NCBI GenBank assembly: GCA_017472695.1
Contig: JAFUOQ010000025.1
Location: 1-33,807, forward strand
Length of the DNA: 33,807 bases
Direction: 5' to 3'
From: Clostridia bacterium
GTDB taxonomy: Bacteria > Bacillota > Clostridia > Oscillospirales > CAG-272
Position 1 is the stretch's first letter. The number at the start of each line of letters is the position of its first letter. The notes below the pieces were generated by a model. That model was not told the origin of the DNA. It saw only the letters and a program-made list of their open reading frames with translations, and searched no databases. Both the position numbers and the translations under genes were made by a program. This document shows, piece after piece, positions 23,778 to 31,912 of this stretch.

Positions 23778-24539
23778 ATGAAATTAAACGAAAATGAAAG
23801 AATTAATGAAATTAATGAAAATTTGCGGCTCGTTGAGAACAAGGATTCCTTAACCTTTGGCACAGATGCGTATCTTCTCTCTGCCTTTTTACCAAATAAG
23901 CCATCTAAAAAGGCTGTTGAGCTTGGATGTGGCTCGGGAGTTGTTTCTCTGCTTGCTTTGTCGCACAAAAAAGCCGACCACGTGTACGGAATTGAGGTGC
24001 AAAGTGAGATTGCAGATATAGCAAAAAGAAACAGCGAGCTTAATTCCTATGAAGGCAAATTTAAGGTAATTTCAAAGGATTTAAGAGATGTTAGCACCGA
24101 GGACACAGATGGCGAGGTTGATTTTATTTTTTCCAACCCTCCATATATGAAGGCTGACTCTGGCAAGCTAAATCAAAATAAACACAAAAACATATCTCGC
24201 CACGAGATTTTTGGAGATATTGGTGATTTTTGTGCGTGTGCAAAAAAGCTTTTAAAGCATGGTGGAGATTTTTACGTCGTTTATCGCCCAGACCGTTTAG
24301 CAGACTTAATTCATGCTTTAAAAAGCAACAATTTGGAGCCAAAAAGATTATCTTTTATACATGCAAATTCGAACACTCCACCTTCTCTTTTGCTTATTTG
24401 TGCAAAGCTAGGTGGTAAAAGTGGAATGGTAGTGGACAAGCCTATTTATATTTACAAGGACGGCACTACCGAATATACTGATGAGTTTTCAAGAATTTAT
24501 GAAGCTTGTCAAATTGACAAGGATAGGAGCTTAAAATGA
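23778..24539 (+). CDS. SAM-dependent methyltransferase, TrmN6 (tRNA1(Val) A37) type
   Basis: The 253-residue protein has the features of the YfiC/TrmN6 group of N6-adenine RNA methyltransferases: DSLTFGTDAYLLSAF near the N-terminus, SAM-binding AVELGCGSGVVSLLAL, and the catalytic FSNPPYM (NPPY motif). E. coli TrmN6 modifies adenine 37 of tRNA-Val. The ATG at 23778 is preferred because it begins the conserved domain, but the ribosome site (AAGG about 15 bases upstream) is poor and the start is less certain than its neighbours. The last bases overlap rsmI by four (ATGA), as in many Firmicutes where this gene precedes rsmI. Confidence 0.85.
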   Translation: MKLNENERINEINENLRLVENKDSLTFGTDAYLLSAFLPNKPSKKAVELGCGSGVVSLLALSHKKADHVYGIEVQSEIADIAKRNSELNSYEGKFKVISKDLRDVSTEDTDGEVDFIFSNPPYMKADSGKLNQNKHKNISRHEIFGDIGDFCACAKKLLKHGGDFYVVYRPDRLADLIHALKSNNLEPKRLSFIHANSNTPPSLLLICAKLGGKSGMVVDKPIYIYKDGTTEYTDEFSRIYEACQIDKDRSLK

Positions 24540-25423
24540 GAAACAGAGAGCCAAGAAATGCCTTTCACGAGGATAAAAACAAAATAGTCGGTGGAACTCT
24601 TTATTTGGTTGCCACTCCTATCGGTAACCTTTCTGATATTACCGAACGCGCCTTAAAGGTTTTATCCGAGGTTGATTTTGTAGCTGCAGAGGACACAAGA
24701 AACTCTGGCAAGCTACTTGCCTATTTTGGAATTTCAAAGCCTATGGTGAGCTATTTTGAGCACAACAAAAGAGAGCGTGGAGAGGTTATTTTAGCGCGTC
24801 TTTTAGGAGGAGAATCCTGTGCACTTATTACCGATGCCGGTACTCCTGCAATTTCAGACCCAGGTGAGGACTTAGTTGTTTTATGTGCAGAAAGAGGTGT
24901 TCCTGTTACATCTATCCCTGGTTGCTCAGCCGTGGTTAATGCACTCGCTTTGTCAGCTTTGCCAACAGGTAGATTTTGCTTTGAGGGCTTTTTGAGCACT
25001 AATAAAAACGAGCGTTTTTCACGTTTAAATGAGATTAAAAACGACACTCGAACAACTATTTTTTATGAAGCACCTCACAAGCTATCGAAAACACTTGACG
25101 ATATTTTCGAGGTGTTTGGTGAGAGAAAAATTTCTCTTTGCCGCGAGCTTACAAAGCTAAACGAGGAAATTTTACGCACCACTCTTTCGGGAGCGATTGA
25201 ATATTACAAAGAAAACGCCCCAAGAGGGGAGTATGTTCTGGTTATCGAAGGAGCATCCATCTCTCAAATTAACGAGGGAGCCTTTTGGAAGAATATGTCA
25301 ATTGATGAGCATTTACAATATTATCTTTCAGATGGACTTAAAAAAATGGATGCTATAAAGGCTGTTGCAAGGGACAGAGGAGTACCCAAAAGTGAAATTT
25401 ACAAGCAAGTTAACATTGACTAG
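24536..25423 (+). CDS. rsmI: 16S rRNA (cytidine1402-2'-O)-methyltransferase
   Basis: RsmI places the 2'-O-methyl on C1402 in the decoding centre of 16S rRNA. It is a tetrapyrrole-methylase-fold enzyme: GTLYLVATPIGNLSDIT (20-36), VAAEDTRNSGKLL, ITDAGTPAISDPG, PGCSAVVNALALSALPT and FYEAPHKL are all present. The 295-residue length and C-terminal helical tail are normal. The first ~18 residues are a charged extension before the conserved core. AGGAG lies six bases before the ATG, and the gene overlaps the preceding methyltransferase by four bases. Confidence 0.95.
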   Translation: MRNREPRNAFHEDKNKIVGGTLYLVATPIGNLSDITERALKVLSEVDFVAAEDTRNSGKLLAYFGISKPMVSYFEHNKRERGEVILARLLGGESCALITDAGTPAISDPGEDLVVLCAERGVPVTSIPGCSAVVNALALSALPTGRFCFEGFLSTNKNERFSRLNEIKNDTRTTIFYEAPHKLSKTLDDIFEVFGERKISLCRELTKLNEEILRTTLSGAIEYYKENAPRGEYVLVIEGASISQINEGAFWKNMSIDEHLQYYLSDGLKKMDAIKAVARDRGVPKSEIYKQVNID

Positions 25424-25429
25424 TATTAT

Positions 25430-25459
25430 AGGAGGGAAAATTGACGCCCTCCTTTTTTT
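25430..25459 (+). terminator. Intrinsic terminator after rsmI
   Basis: AGGAGGG (25430-25436) pairs with CCCTCCT (25447-25453), followed directly by a run of T residues to 25459. Confidence 0.88.
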
Positions 25460-25494
25460 ATTGCGTTATGATATTAAAATATTTTAAAATAATA

Positions 25495-25523
25495 TTGATA
25501 TATTTGGTTTTTTCTGCTAAAAT
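25495..25523 (+). promoter_or_regulatory. SigA-type promoter of nagA-metG
   Basis: TTGATA (25495-25500) and TAAAAT (25518-25523) are 17 bases apart. The nagA AGGAGGG site and ATG lie about 25-33 bases downstream. Confidence 0.75.
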
Positions 25524-25555
25524 ATATATTTGAAGAATTATTTTAGGAGGGCTTT

Positions 25556-26713
25556 ATGGCATTTGTTACTTTTACTAATGGCTATATCTTTAACAGCGAC
25601 AAGGAATGCTTTGAAAAAGCCAATGTGGTTTGCAAGGACGGATATATCGAATCAATCGGCGACGATGTTCCAAGCAGATGCGATGTTGTTGATTTAAACG
25701 GCAAATATCTAATTCCAGGTCTTGTTGACGTGCACACTCATGGCATTGGTGGATATGATTTTAATGATGCAACCAAGGAGCAGGTTGAAAAAATGCGAAT
25801 GTGCTACGCAAAAGCGGGCACAACATCTGTTATGGCTACTTTTGCCTCCCAAACTCCTGAAAATTTAGTTAAATACATTTGCGAAACAAATGAAAATAGA
25901 AATAAAAACGATGGCTATGCAAACGTTTTAGGTATACACATTGAGGGTAGATACCTAAATCCAGTAAAAAAAGGGGCACACAGTGAAAAACTACTTGCAA
26001 AACCAACGCTTGATGAGCTTGATAGTCTAACCAAGGTAATGGCGCCAGCACCTATGCACTTTTCACTAGCTCCAGAGCTTGAGGGTGCTGAAGCTTTTAT
26101 AAAGCAAATTAAAAAATTAGGTGGAACAGTTGGCGTTGCTCATACAAATGCAACATATGAAGAATCGATGAAAGCTATTTCTTGGGGTGCGACATCATTT
26201 ACTCACACCTTTAACGCAATGACAAGCGTACACCATCGAATGCCAGGCGCGACAGTATGCGCTATGACAAATGATAATGCTTATGCCGAGGTGATATGTG
26301 ACGGCGAGCATTTACACCCTGCAATAGTTAATTTGATTTACAAATCAAAGCCAAGCGACAAGATGGTTTTAATAACCGACTCAATGGCTGCGACCGGTGA
26401 GCCTGATGGTGAATACTCAATTGCTGGCTCGCCTGTTACTGTTGTTAATGGACGTGCAATTATTTTGCCAAGTGGCACAATTGCAGGAAGCACCTTAACA
26501 ATGTTTAAAGCCGTAACAAACTTGATGAAATTTGTTGGCATTCCACTTGAAAAGGCTATTAAATATGCAACGATCAACCCAGCAAAAATGGTTAATGCAA
26601 GCCTCGTTGGTAAAATTGAAAATGGCTACCGTGCCGACTTTATTGTAATTAACGACAAAAACGCACCAGAACTTGAAAACGTATATATCGGTGCTAAAAA
26701 ATTAGAGGTATAA
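25556..26713 (+). CDS. nagA: N-acetylglucosamine-6-phosphate deacetylase
   Basis: NagA removes acetate from GlcNAc-6-phosphate, feeding amino-sugar recycling and cell-wall precursor supply. The 385-residue amidohydrolase has GLVDVHTHGIGGYDF (His60, His62), HIEGRYLNP with metal-binding Glu130, AHTNATYEES (His196), FTHTFNAM (His217), CDGEHLHP and catalytic Asp275 in LITDSMAATG. Where E. coli has HLEGPWLN, this protein has HIEGRYLN, with arginine in place of proline. No nagB is adjacent. The gene has AGGAGG upstream and is followed after one base by metG. Confidence 0.93.
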   Translation: MAFVTFTNGYIFNSDKECFEKANVVCKDGYIESIGDDVPSRCDVVDLNGKYLIPGLVDVHTHGIGGYDFNDATKEQVEKMRMCYAKAGTTSVMATFASQTPENLVKYICETNENRNKNDGYANVLGIHIEGRYLNPVKKGAHSEKLLAKPTLDELDSLTKVMAPAPMHFSLAPELEGAEAFIKQIKKLGGTVGVAHTNATYEESMKAISWGATSFTHTFNAMTSVHHRMPGATVCAMTNDNAYAEVICDGEHLHPAIVNLIYKSKPSDKMVLITDSMAATGEPDGEYSIAGSPVTVVNGRAIILPSGTIAGSTLTMFKAVTNLMKFVGIPLEKAIKYATINPAKMVNASLVGKIENGYRADFIVINDKNAPELENVYIGAKKLEV

Positions 26714-26714
26714 A

Positions 26715-28655
26715 ATGAATAAGGAAAAATATTATATAACCACCGCTATTGCATATGCATCAGGCAAGCCACATTTTGGTAACACCTATGAAGCAATAGC
26801 AACAGATGCAATTGCAAGATATAAAAGACAAAGAGGCTACGATGTGCGCTTTATGACAGGTACTGATGAGCACGGACAAAAGGTGCAAAATCTTGCCGAA
26901 AAAGCAGGCATCACACCTCAAGCATACGTTGATAACGTTTCTGGACAAATCAAGGATTTGTGGAAATTGATGAACGTTTCCGAGGATTACTTTATCAGAA
27001 CCACTGACTCATATCACAAAACCGCGGTTGAACATATTTTCAAAAAGCTTTATGACCAAGGCGATATTTATAAGGGTTATTACGAGGGTCTTTACTGTAC
27101 TCCTTGTGAGTCATTCTTTACAGAAACTCAGTTAGTTGATGGAAAGTGTCCAGACTGTGGACGTGAGGTTACAAAGACTAAAGAAGAAGCTTACTTCTTC
27201 AAAATGAGCAAATACGCTGACAGACTAATGAAGCATATTGAAGAAAACCCTGACTTCATCCAACCAGAATCAAGAAAAAAGGAAATGATAAACAACTTCT
27301 TGAAGCCAGGTCTTCAAGACCTTTGCGTTTCACGTACTTCATTTAACTGGGGCGTTAGTGTTACATTTGATCCTAAACATGTAATTTATGTTTGGATTGA
27401 TGCTCTATCAAACTACATCACAGGTCTTGGTTATGACCCAGATAACGAGGAGCAACCCGAGTTATTTAAAAAGTATTGGCCTGCTGATGTTCATATTATC
27501 GGTAAGGATATTGTTAGATTCCACACAATTTATTGGCCTATTATGCTAATGGCACTTGGAGTTGAATTGCCAAAGAAGGTGTTCGCTCACCCATGGTTTA
27601 ACTTTGGCTTTGATAAAATGTCAAAATCAAAGGGCAATGTTGTTTACGCAGATGAGCTTGCCCAAAGATTTGGTGTTGACGGCGTAAGATACTACGCAAT
27701 TAGCGAAATGCCTTATGCAAATGACGGCTCTATCACATACGAAAACATCATCAATAGATACAATACAGACCTTGCAAACAACTTAGGAAACCTGCTTAGC
27801 CGTACTATCGCTATGACTAAAAAGTATTTTGGTGGCACAATCCCACAAAATGTGGTATTTGACAACGAGTTTGACAATGACTTGAAAGCAAAAACTCTCG
27901 ACACTGTGTCTAAATTTACTGCTTTGATGGATGACTTTAAGCTTTCCGAGGCAACCGAGTGTGTATTTGATATGCTAAGCCGTGCAAACAAGTATATCGA
28001 CGAGACAACTCCTTGGATTTTGGCAAAGGACGAAGCTCAAAAGGAGCGTCTTGGTACTGTTCTTTATAACCTGCTTGAAACACTTCGTTTCGGTGCAGTT
28101 CTTCTCTATCCATTTATTCCTGCAACCTGCGAGGAAATCTTTAGAGAATTGAACACCAACCTAACAGACTACCAATCATTAAATAGCTTTGGAGCTCTTG
28201 AAAGTGGCAATGATGTAGGTGAGCAAAAGGTTCTCTTTGCTAGAATTGACGAGGCAAAGATGCTTGCTGAAATTGAAGCTGAAATTGCAAAAAAAGCAGA
28301 GGCTGAAAAGAAGATAGAAAAGCCAGAGGGCTGTGCTATTATCGGCATTGACAAATTTATGGAGGTTGAGCTCCGTACTGCCGAGGTGCTTGAATGTGAG
28401 GCAGTTCCAAAGGCGAAAAAGCTACTAAAGCTACAGCTTGACCTAGGATACGAAAAGCGTCAGGTTGTTTCCGGTATTGCTAAATTCTATAAGCCAGAGG
28501 ATCTAGTTGGCAAAAAGGTAATTGTAGTTTCCAACCTCTCTCCTGCAAAGCTTTGCGGTATTGAGTCAAATGGTATGATTTTGGCTTCCGGCGAAGAGAA
28601 TGTTCGCGTTGTATTCCTTGACAAGGATACTCCAAACGGGGAAAGAGTTCACTAA
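26715..28655 (+). CDS. metG: Methionyl-tRNA synthetase with C-terminal tRNA-binding domain
   Basis: MetG charges tRNA-Met with methionine. The 646-residue protein has a class I Rossmann core whose HIGH-type motif reads HFGN (20-23), with asparagine at the last position as in some clostridial enzymes. It also has KMSKS at 301-305 and a zinc knuckle with Cys128, Cys131, Cys145 and Cys148. An anticodon-binding helical domain follows (~380-520). The final ~105 residues are an EMAP/Trbp111-like tRNA-binding OB fold (FMEVELRTAEVLECE). It forms a two-gene unit with nagA; the GAGG ribosome site lies in the nagA tail. Confidence 0.96.
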   Translation: MNKEKYYITTAIAYASGKPHFGNTYEAIATDAIARYKRQRGYDVRFMTGTDEHGQKVQNLAEKAGITPQAYVDNVSGQIKDLWKLMNVSEDYFIRTTDSYHKTAVEHIFKKLYDQGDIYKGYYEGLYCTPCESFFTETQLVDGKCPDCGREVTKTKEEAYFFKMSKYADRLMKHIEENPDFIQPESRKKEMINNFLKPGLQDLCVSRTSFNWGVSVTFDPKHVIYVWIDALSNYITGLGYDPDNEEQPELFKKYWPADVHIIGKDIVRFHTIYWPIMLMALGVELPKKVFAHPWFNFGFDKMSKSKGNVVYADELAQRFGVDGVRYYAISEMPYANDGSITYENIINRYNTDLANNLGNLLSRTIAMTKKYFGGTIPQNVVFDNEFDNDLKAKTLDTVSKFTALMDDFKLSEATECVFDMLSRANKYIDETTPWILAKDEAQKERLGTVLYNLLETLRFGAVLLYPFIPATCEEIFRELNTNLTDYQSLNSFGALESGNDVGEQKVLFARIDEAKMLAEIEAEIAKKAEAEKKIEKPEGCAIIGIDKFMEVELRTAEVLECEAVPKAKKLLKLQLDLGYEKRQVVSGIAKFYKPEDLVGKKVIVVSNLSPAKLCGIESNGMILASGEENVRVVFLDKDTPNGERVH

Positions 28656-28661
28656 TATTTA

Positions 28662-28720
28662 AATGGGTGATATTTCGCCCCTTTGCTAATTTTAAATAAA
28701 AACCGCACCCTGTGTGCGAA
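28662..28720 (+). terminator. Two weak hairpins between metG and tatD
   Basis: GGGTGA-TATT-TCGCCC (28665-28680) is followed by CTTTGCTAATTTT, and CGCAC-CCTGT-GTGCG (28704-28718) by AATTTCATT. Neither has a clean U-tract, so these may be partial terminators with read-through into tatD. Confidence 0.35.
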
Positions 28721-28743
28721 TTTCATTAAAAACCGAGGTTAAA

Positions 28744-29538
28744 ATGACTTTATTTGATACGCACGCACATTGTGATGATAAAAGATATGAGTTAGAATAC
28801 GAGGGTGGCACGGACAAGCTAATTTCTGACTGTCTTGAAAATGGAATTTCCAATATAATCAACATTGGAACTTGTCTTGAAAATTCAAAGGCCTCAATTG
28901 AGCTTGCACATAAATTTGAAAATGTTTATGCCTCTTGCGGTATTCACCCATCTGATGTTTTAACTTATGAAAATGTTGACGAGGTGATGCGCGAGCTTGA
29001 GGAGCTTTTAAGGGACGAAAAAGCTGTTGCCATTGGAGAAATTGGTCTTGATTATCACTATGAGGACATTCCAAAAGAGCCACAAATGATATATTTCGAG
29101 CGTCAAATGTCACTTGCACAAAAATTGAATATTCCTGTTATAATTCACGACCGCGAGGCACACGGAGATTGCCTTGATATGGTAAAGAAATTTCCAAAGG
29201 TCAAAGGAGTTTTTCACAGCTTTAGTGGTAGCCCTGAAATGGCATTAGAGCTTGTTAAGCTAGGCTGGTATATCTCATTTTCCGGTACTGTTACATTTAA
29301 AAATGCGCGCGTGCCAAAGGAAGCCTGCAAGGTCGTGCCAGAGGACAGATTACTTGTAGAAACAGATTCACCATATCTTTCCCCTACTCCTCACAGGGGT
29401 GAAATCAATATGCCATCTTATGTTTTCTTTACTGCCGAGGAAATTGCAAGACAAAGAGAAACAACAACCGAGCATATTGCGAAAATAACAAAGGAAAACG
29501 CAAAAAGATTATTTAATTTAAATAATTTTGTCTTTTAA
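28744..29538 (+). CDS. TatD-family metal-dependent hydrolase (DNase)
   Basis: The 264-residue TIM-barrel protein has the TatD metal ligands: FDTHAHCDD (His7, His9), GEIGLDYHYE, VIIHDREAH, FHSFSG and VETDSPYLSP. E. coli TatD is a Mg2+-dependent 3'-5' exonuclease linked to DNA repair and RNA decay; the same role is likely but not proven. GAGG lies five bases before ATG 28744, so that start is preferred to an upstream in-frame GTG at 28714 inside a hairpin. It lies behind metG, as in many Firmicutes, but rnmV and ksgA, which often follow, are replaced here by an amidase gene. Confidence 0.92.
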   Translation: MTLFDTHAHCDDKRYELEYEGGTDKLISDCLENGISNIINIGTCLENSKASIELAHKFENVYASCGIHPSDVLTYENVDEVMRELEELLRDEKAVAIGEIGLDYHYEDIPKEPQMIYFERQMSLAQKLNIPVIIHDREAHGDCLDMVKKFPKVKGVFHSFSGSPEMALELVKLGWYISFSGTVTFKNARVPKEACKVVPEDRLLVETDSPYLSPTPHRGEINMPSYVFFTAEEIARQRETTTEHIAKITKENAKRLFNLNNFVF

Positions 29539-29544
29539 TAGAAA

Positions 29545-29572
29545 TCATAATATAAAAATCATCGCATAAACT
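29545..29572 (+). promoter_or_regulatory. SigE-like sporulation promoter of the cwlD-like gene
   Basis: TCATAAT (29545-29551) matches six of seven positions of the SigE -35 pattern KMATATT. CATAAACT (29565-29572) matches seven of eight of the -10 pattern CATACAHT, with 13 bases between. RNA would start near 29579, at the ribosome site itself. The Bacillus gene cwlD is expressed during sporulation, which fits. Confidence 0.5.
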
Positions 29573-29590
29573 ATTTATGAGGTGATTTTT
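29554..29590 (+). promoter_or_regulatory. Hairpin sequestering the cwlD-like ribosome site
   Basis: Bases 29554-29570 pair with 29574-29590 around CTA: 17 positions with one mismatch and one G-U pair. The 3' arm carries GAGGTG (29579-29584), the ribosome site for ATG 29592, and ends in six T residues. In read-through RNA from tatD the ribosome site would be paired. The stem is too AT-rich to be a convincing terminator. Confidence 0.6.
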
Positions 29591-29591
29591 T

Positions 29592-30338
29592 ATGAATGAA
29601 CAAAAGCCAATAATATATACACTGAAATTTTTATTAATTTCCTTGCTCTCGGCTATTGTAATTTTTGGAATTGGAGTTACCTTTGAAAGGCTGATAGAAA
29701 AAAGACTGGAAAACGACTCCTTGCCGACGTATATTAAAGCTAATACTATTTCAGTTGTAATTGATGCAGGTCATGGTGGTGAGGATGCAGGCGCGATTGC
29801 GCCTGACGGGACCTTGGAAAAGGATTTAAACCTTGAAATTTCAAATCTTGTCAAGGCTCTTTGCATTTTAAACGGAATAAACGTAAAAATGACACGCGAA
29901 AATGATATGCTTCTCTATGATTACTACAATGATTTGGAAAATTACACAGGTCAAAAAAAAGTTTACGACCTAAAGAACCGATTAAAGATTGCCGAGGAGC
30001 ATCCAAGCGCTTTGTATGTCGGAATACATATGAATAAATTTTCTCAAGCAAAATACAAGGGCACTCAAATTTATTATTCCAAAAATAATGAAGAAAGTCA
30101 GCTAGTGGCTAGCGATTTATCTAAAAAAATTAAAAGCTACCTCCAGCCCGAAAACAACAGACAAATTAAAGGTGCTGACTCCTCTATTTATATTTTAAAC
30201 AACATAAAAAACCCCGCAATACTTGTTGAGTGTGGATTTTTATCAAACGAGGAGGAGCTTTCAAGTTTAAAAGACGAGGAATATCGCGCTTCTCTTGCTC
30301 TTTTAATTTTTGCTTCTATTTGCGAATATAACTCTTAA
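29592..30338 (+). CDS. N-acetylmuramoyl-L-alanine amidase, CwlD-like
   Basis: The 248-residue protein has an N-terminal membrane anchor (~residues 10-31) and an Amidase_3 zinc domain outside the membrane. Candidate zinc ligands are His61 (VIDAGHGGEDAG), Glu76 (GTLEKDLNLE) and His146 (VGIHMNKF); Glu213 (LVECGFLSNEEE) is the catalytic glutamate. CwlD of Bacillus cuts the stem peptide from muramic acid to start muramic-lactam formation in spore cortex, and the single-anchor, single-domain form here matches it. A vegetative amidase role cannot be excluded. The start is set by GAGGTG eight bases upstream; see the hairpin and SigE-like promoter over it. It ends at a strong terminator. Confidence 0.87.
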   Translation: MNEQKPIIYTLKFLLISLLSAIVIFGIGVTFERLIEKRLENDSLPTYIKANTISVVIDAGHGGEDAGAIAPDGTLEKDLNLEISNLVKALCILNGINVKMTRENDMLLYDYYNDLENYTGQKKVYDLKNRLKIAEEHPSALYVGIHMNKFSQAKYKGTQIYYSKNNEESQLVASDLSKKIKSYLQPENNRQIKGADSSIYILNNIKNPAILVECGFLSNEEELSSLKDEEYRASLALLIFASICEYNS

Positions 30339-30372
30339 AAGCTGTCTCATTTAAGCGACAGCTTTTATTTTT
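30337..30372 (+). terminator. Intrinsic terminator after the cwlD-like gene
   Basis: AAAAGCTGTC (30337-30346) pairs with GACAGCTTTT (30357-30366), followed by ATTTTTG. The stem begins in the stop codon. Confidence 0.88.
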
Positions 30373-30377
30373 GTTCG

Positions 30378-30406
30378 TTGACAACAATATCAAGATATGA
30401 TAAAAT
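30378..30406 (+). promoter_or_regulatory. SigA-type promoter of radA
   Basis: TTGACA (30378-30383) and TAAAAT (30401-30406) are 17 bases apart. RNA would start near 30413, consistent with the radA ATG at 30436. Confidence 0.8.
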
Positions 30407-30435
30407 ATTTTTATAATATATTTTTGGAGCGAAAA

Positions 30436-31800
30436 ATGAAAGAAAAAAAGGTTTATGTTTGTGAGGCTTGCGATTACCAAAGCCCAAAGTGGATGGGACA
30501 ATGCCCTTCATGTAAAAAATGGAATACCTTTGTTGAGGAAACATATCAGCCAGCACCTATTATAAAAAACACGCGTGCAGCTATTATTTCTGATTCTAGC
30601 GAGCCTGTTTTGTTTAATGATATGGAAATGCCAAAATATATGCGTACCTTGACCGGCACTAGTGAGCTTGACCGCGTGCTTGGTGGTGGAATTGTTGATG
30701 GTAGCGTTGTTTTAATAGCTGGTGAGCCTGGTATTGGTAAATCCACTCTGCTTATGCAAATTTGCTCTAATTTAAATGAAAGAGTTCTTTATGTTTCAGG
30801 AGAGGAATCAAAGGATCAGCTAAAGCTACGTGGTGAGAGATTGGGAATCAAGGGTGAGGATGTTTATTTCCTTACTGAAACCAATGTAGATTCCGTTCTT
30901 TCGTATGTTGATAAATTATCTCCGGATATTATAATTATCGACTCTATTCAAACTATGTTTGACCCAAGCTCGACATCTATCCCCGGCAGCATAAATCAGG
31001 TTAAGGAATGTGCAGTAAAATTTATTGCCAAGGCTAAAAGCAAGGGCATTTCAATAATTTTGGTTGGGCATGTTAACAAGGAGGGCACAATAGCAGGACC
31101 AAAGGTGCTTGAGCATATGGTTGATGCGGTGCTTTACTTTGAGGGTGAGCGAATCCAATCATATAGAATTATAAGAGCCATCAAAAATCGTTATGGATCA
31201 ACAAATGAAATCGGCGTTTTTGAAATGACCGACAAAGGTCTTATCGAGGTTCCAAATCCTTCAGAAATGCTACTTTCTGGACGACCAGTTGGTGTTTCTG
31301 GTAGTTGTGCTGTCTGCGTTATGGAGGGCACGCGCCCAATTATTGCAGAAATACAAGCACTTGTTACCCCCACCACCTTTCCGGCACCTAGAAGAACATC
31401 AAATGGAATTGACTATAACCGTCTTTGTCTTTTACTCGCAGTTCTTGAAAAAAGGCTTGGGCTTAAGTTCTCTCAATGCGACATTTACTTAAATGTTGTT
31501 AGTGGCTTGCACCTTGACGAGCCAAGTGTTGACCTTGCCGTTGCTCTTGCGCTAATTTCTAGCATGAACGATGTGCCGATACCTCAAAATGTGCTTGCTA
31601 TGGGCGAAATTGGTTTGGCAGGTGAGTGCCGTACGATAACAGATGTGCAAAAGCGCATAAGTGAATCCTATCGTTTGGGCTTTGACACTATTGCAGTACC
31701 CGAAAAATCCATCAATGATAAATTAAAAATACCCAAGGGAGTGTCTGTAATTCCTATTGAATCGGTATATGATGCTCTGTCACTCTTTAAGACAAAATGA
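30436..31800 (+). CDS. radA: DNA repair protein RadA (Sms)
   Basis: RadA is a RecA-like ATPase that drives branch migration in recombination and repair. The 454-residue protein has a four-cysteine zinc finger (Cys9, 12, 23, 26), the Walker A GEPGIGKSTLL, a Walker B IIIIDSIQTM, the RadA signature KNRYGST (KNRFG in most) and a Lon-protease-like C-terminal domain lacking an obvious active serine (LNVVSGLHLDEPSVDLAVALA). ATG 30436 has GGAGCGAAAA upstream; the longer reading from 30397 begins within the promoter. Single gene with its own terminator. Confidence 0.96.
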   Translation: MKEKKVYVCEACDYQSPKWMGQCPSCKKWNTFVEETYQPAPIIKNTRAAIISDSSEPVLFNDMEMPKYMRTLTGTSELDRVLGGGIVDGSVVLIAGEPGIGKSTLLMQICSNLNERVLYVSGEESKDQLKLRGERLGIKGEDVYFLTETNVDSVLSYVDKLSPDIIIIDSIQTMFDPSSTSIPGSINQVKECAVKFIAKAKSKGISIILVGHVNKEGTIAGPKVLEHMVDAVLYFEGERIQSYRIIRAIKNRYGSTNEIGVFEMTDKGLIEVPNPSEMLLSGRPVGVSGSCAVCVMEGTRPIIAEIQALVTPTTFPAPRRTSNGIDYNRLCLLLAVLEKRLGLKFSQCDIYLNVVSGLHLDEPSVDLAVALALISSMNDVPIPQNVLAMGEIGLAGECRTITDVQKRISESYRLGFDTIAVPEKSINDKLKIPKGVSVIPIESVYDALSLFKTK

Positions 31801-31802
31801 AT

Positions 31803-31836
31803 AAAAAAATCCCACATTTTAAGTGTGGGATTTTTT
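31803..31836 (+). terminator. Intrinsic terminator after radA
   Basis: AAAAAAATCCCACA pairs with TGTGGGATTTTTT around TTTTAAG, directly after the radA stop. Confidence 0.9.
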
Positions 31837-31912
31837 GTTTTGGTTATAAAGTTTGTCTTTATTTCCCACTTTCTGCATATACTAGTAAAAGCATTAATAT
31901 TTGGAGGTATTT

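Noticed and set aside
26715-28655. Damaged HIGH motif (HFGN) as a sign of a decayed metG
   Set aside because: KMSKS, the zinc cysteines and both C-terminal domains are intact, and an Asn at the last position is, as far as I recall, seen in other clostridial MetG proteins.
28656-28743. T-box or other riboswitch between metG and tatD
   Set aside because: The region is only ~90 bases, lies after metG rather than before it, and shows no T-box sequence; it holds two weak hairpins.
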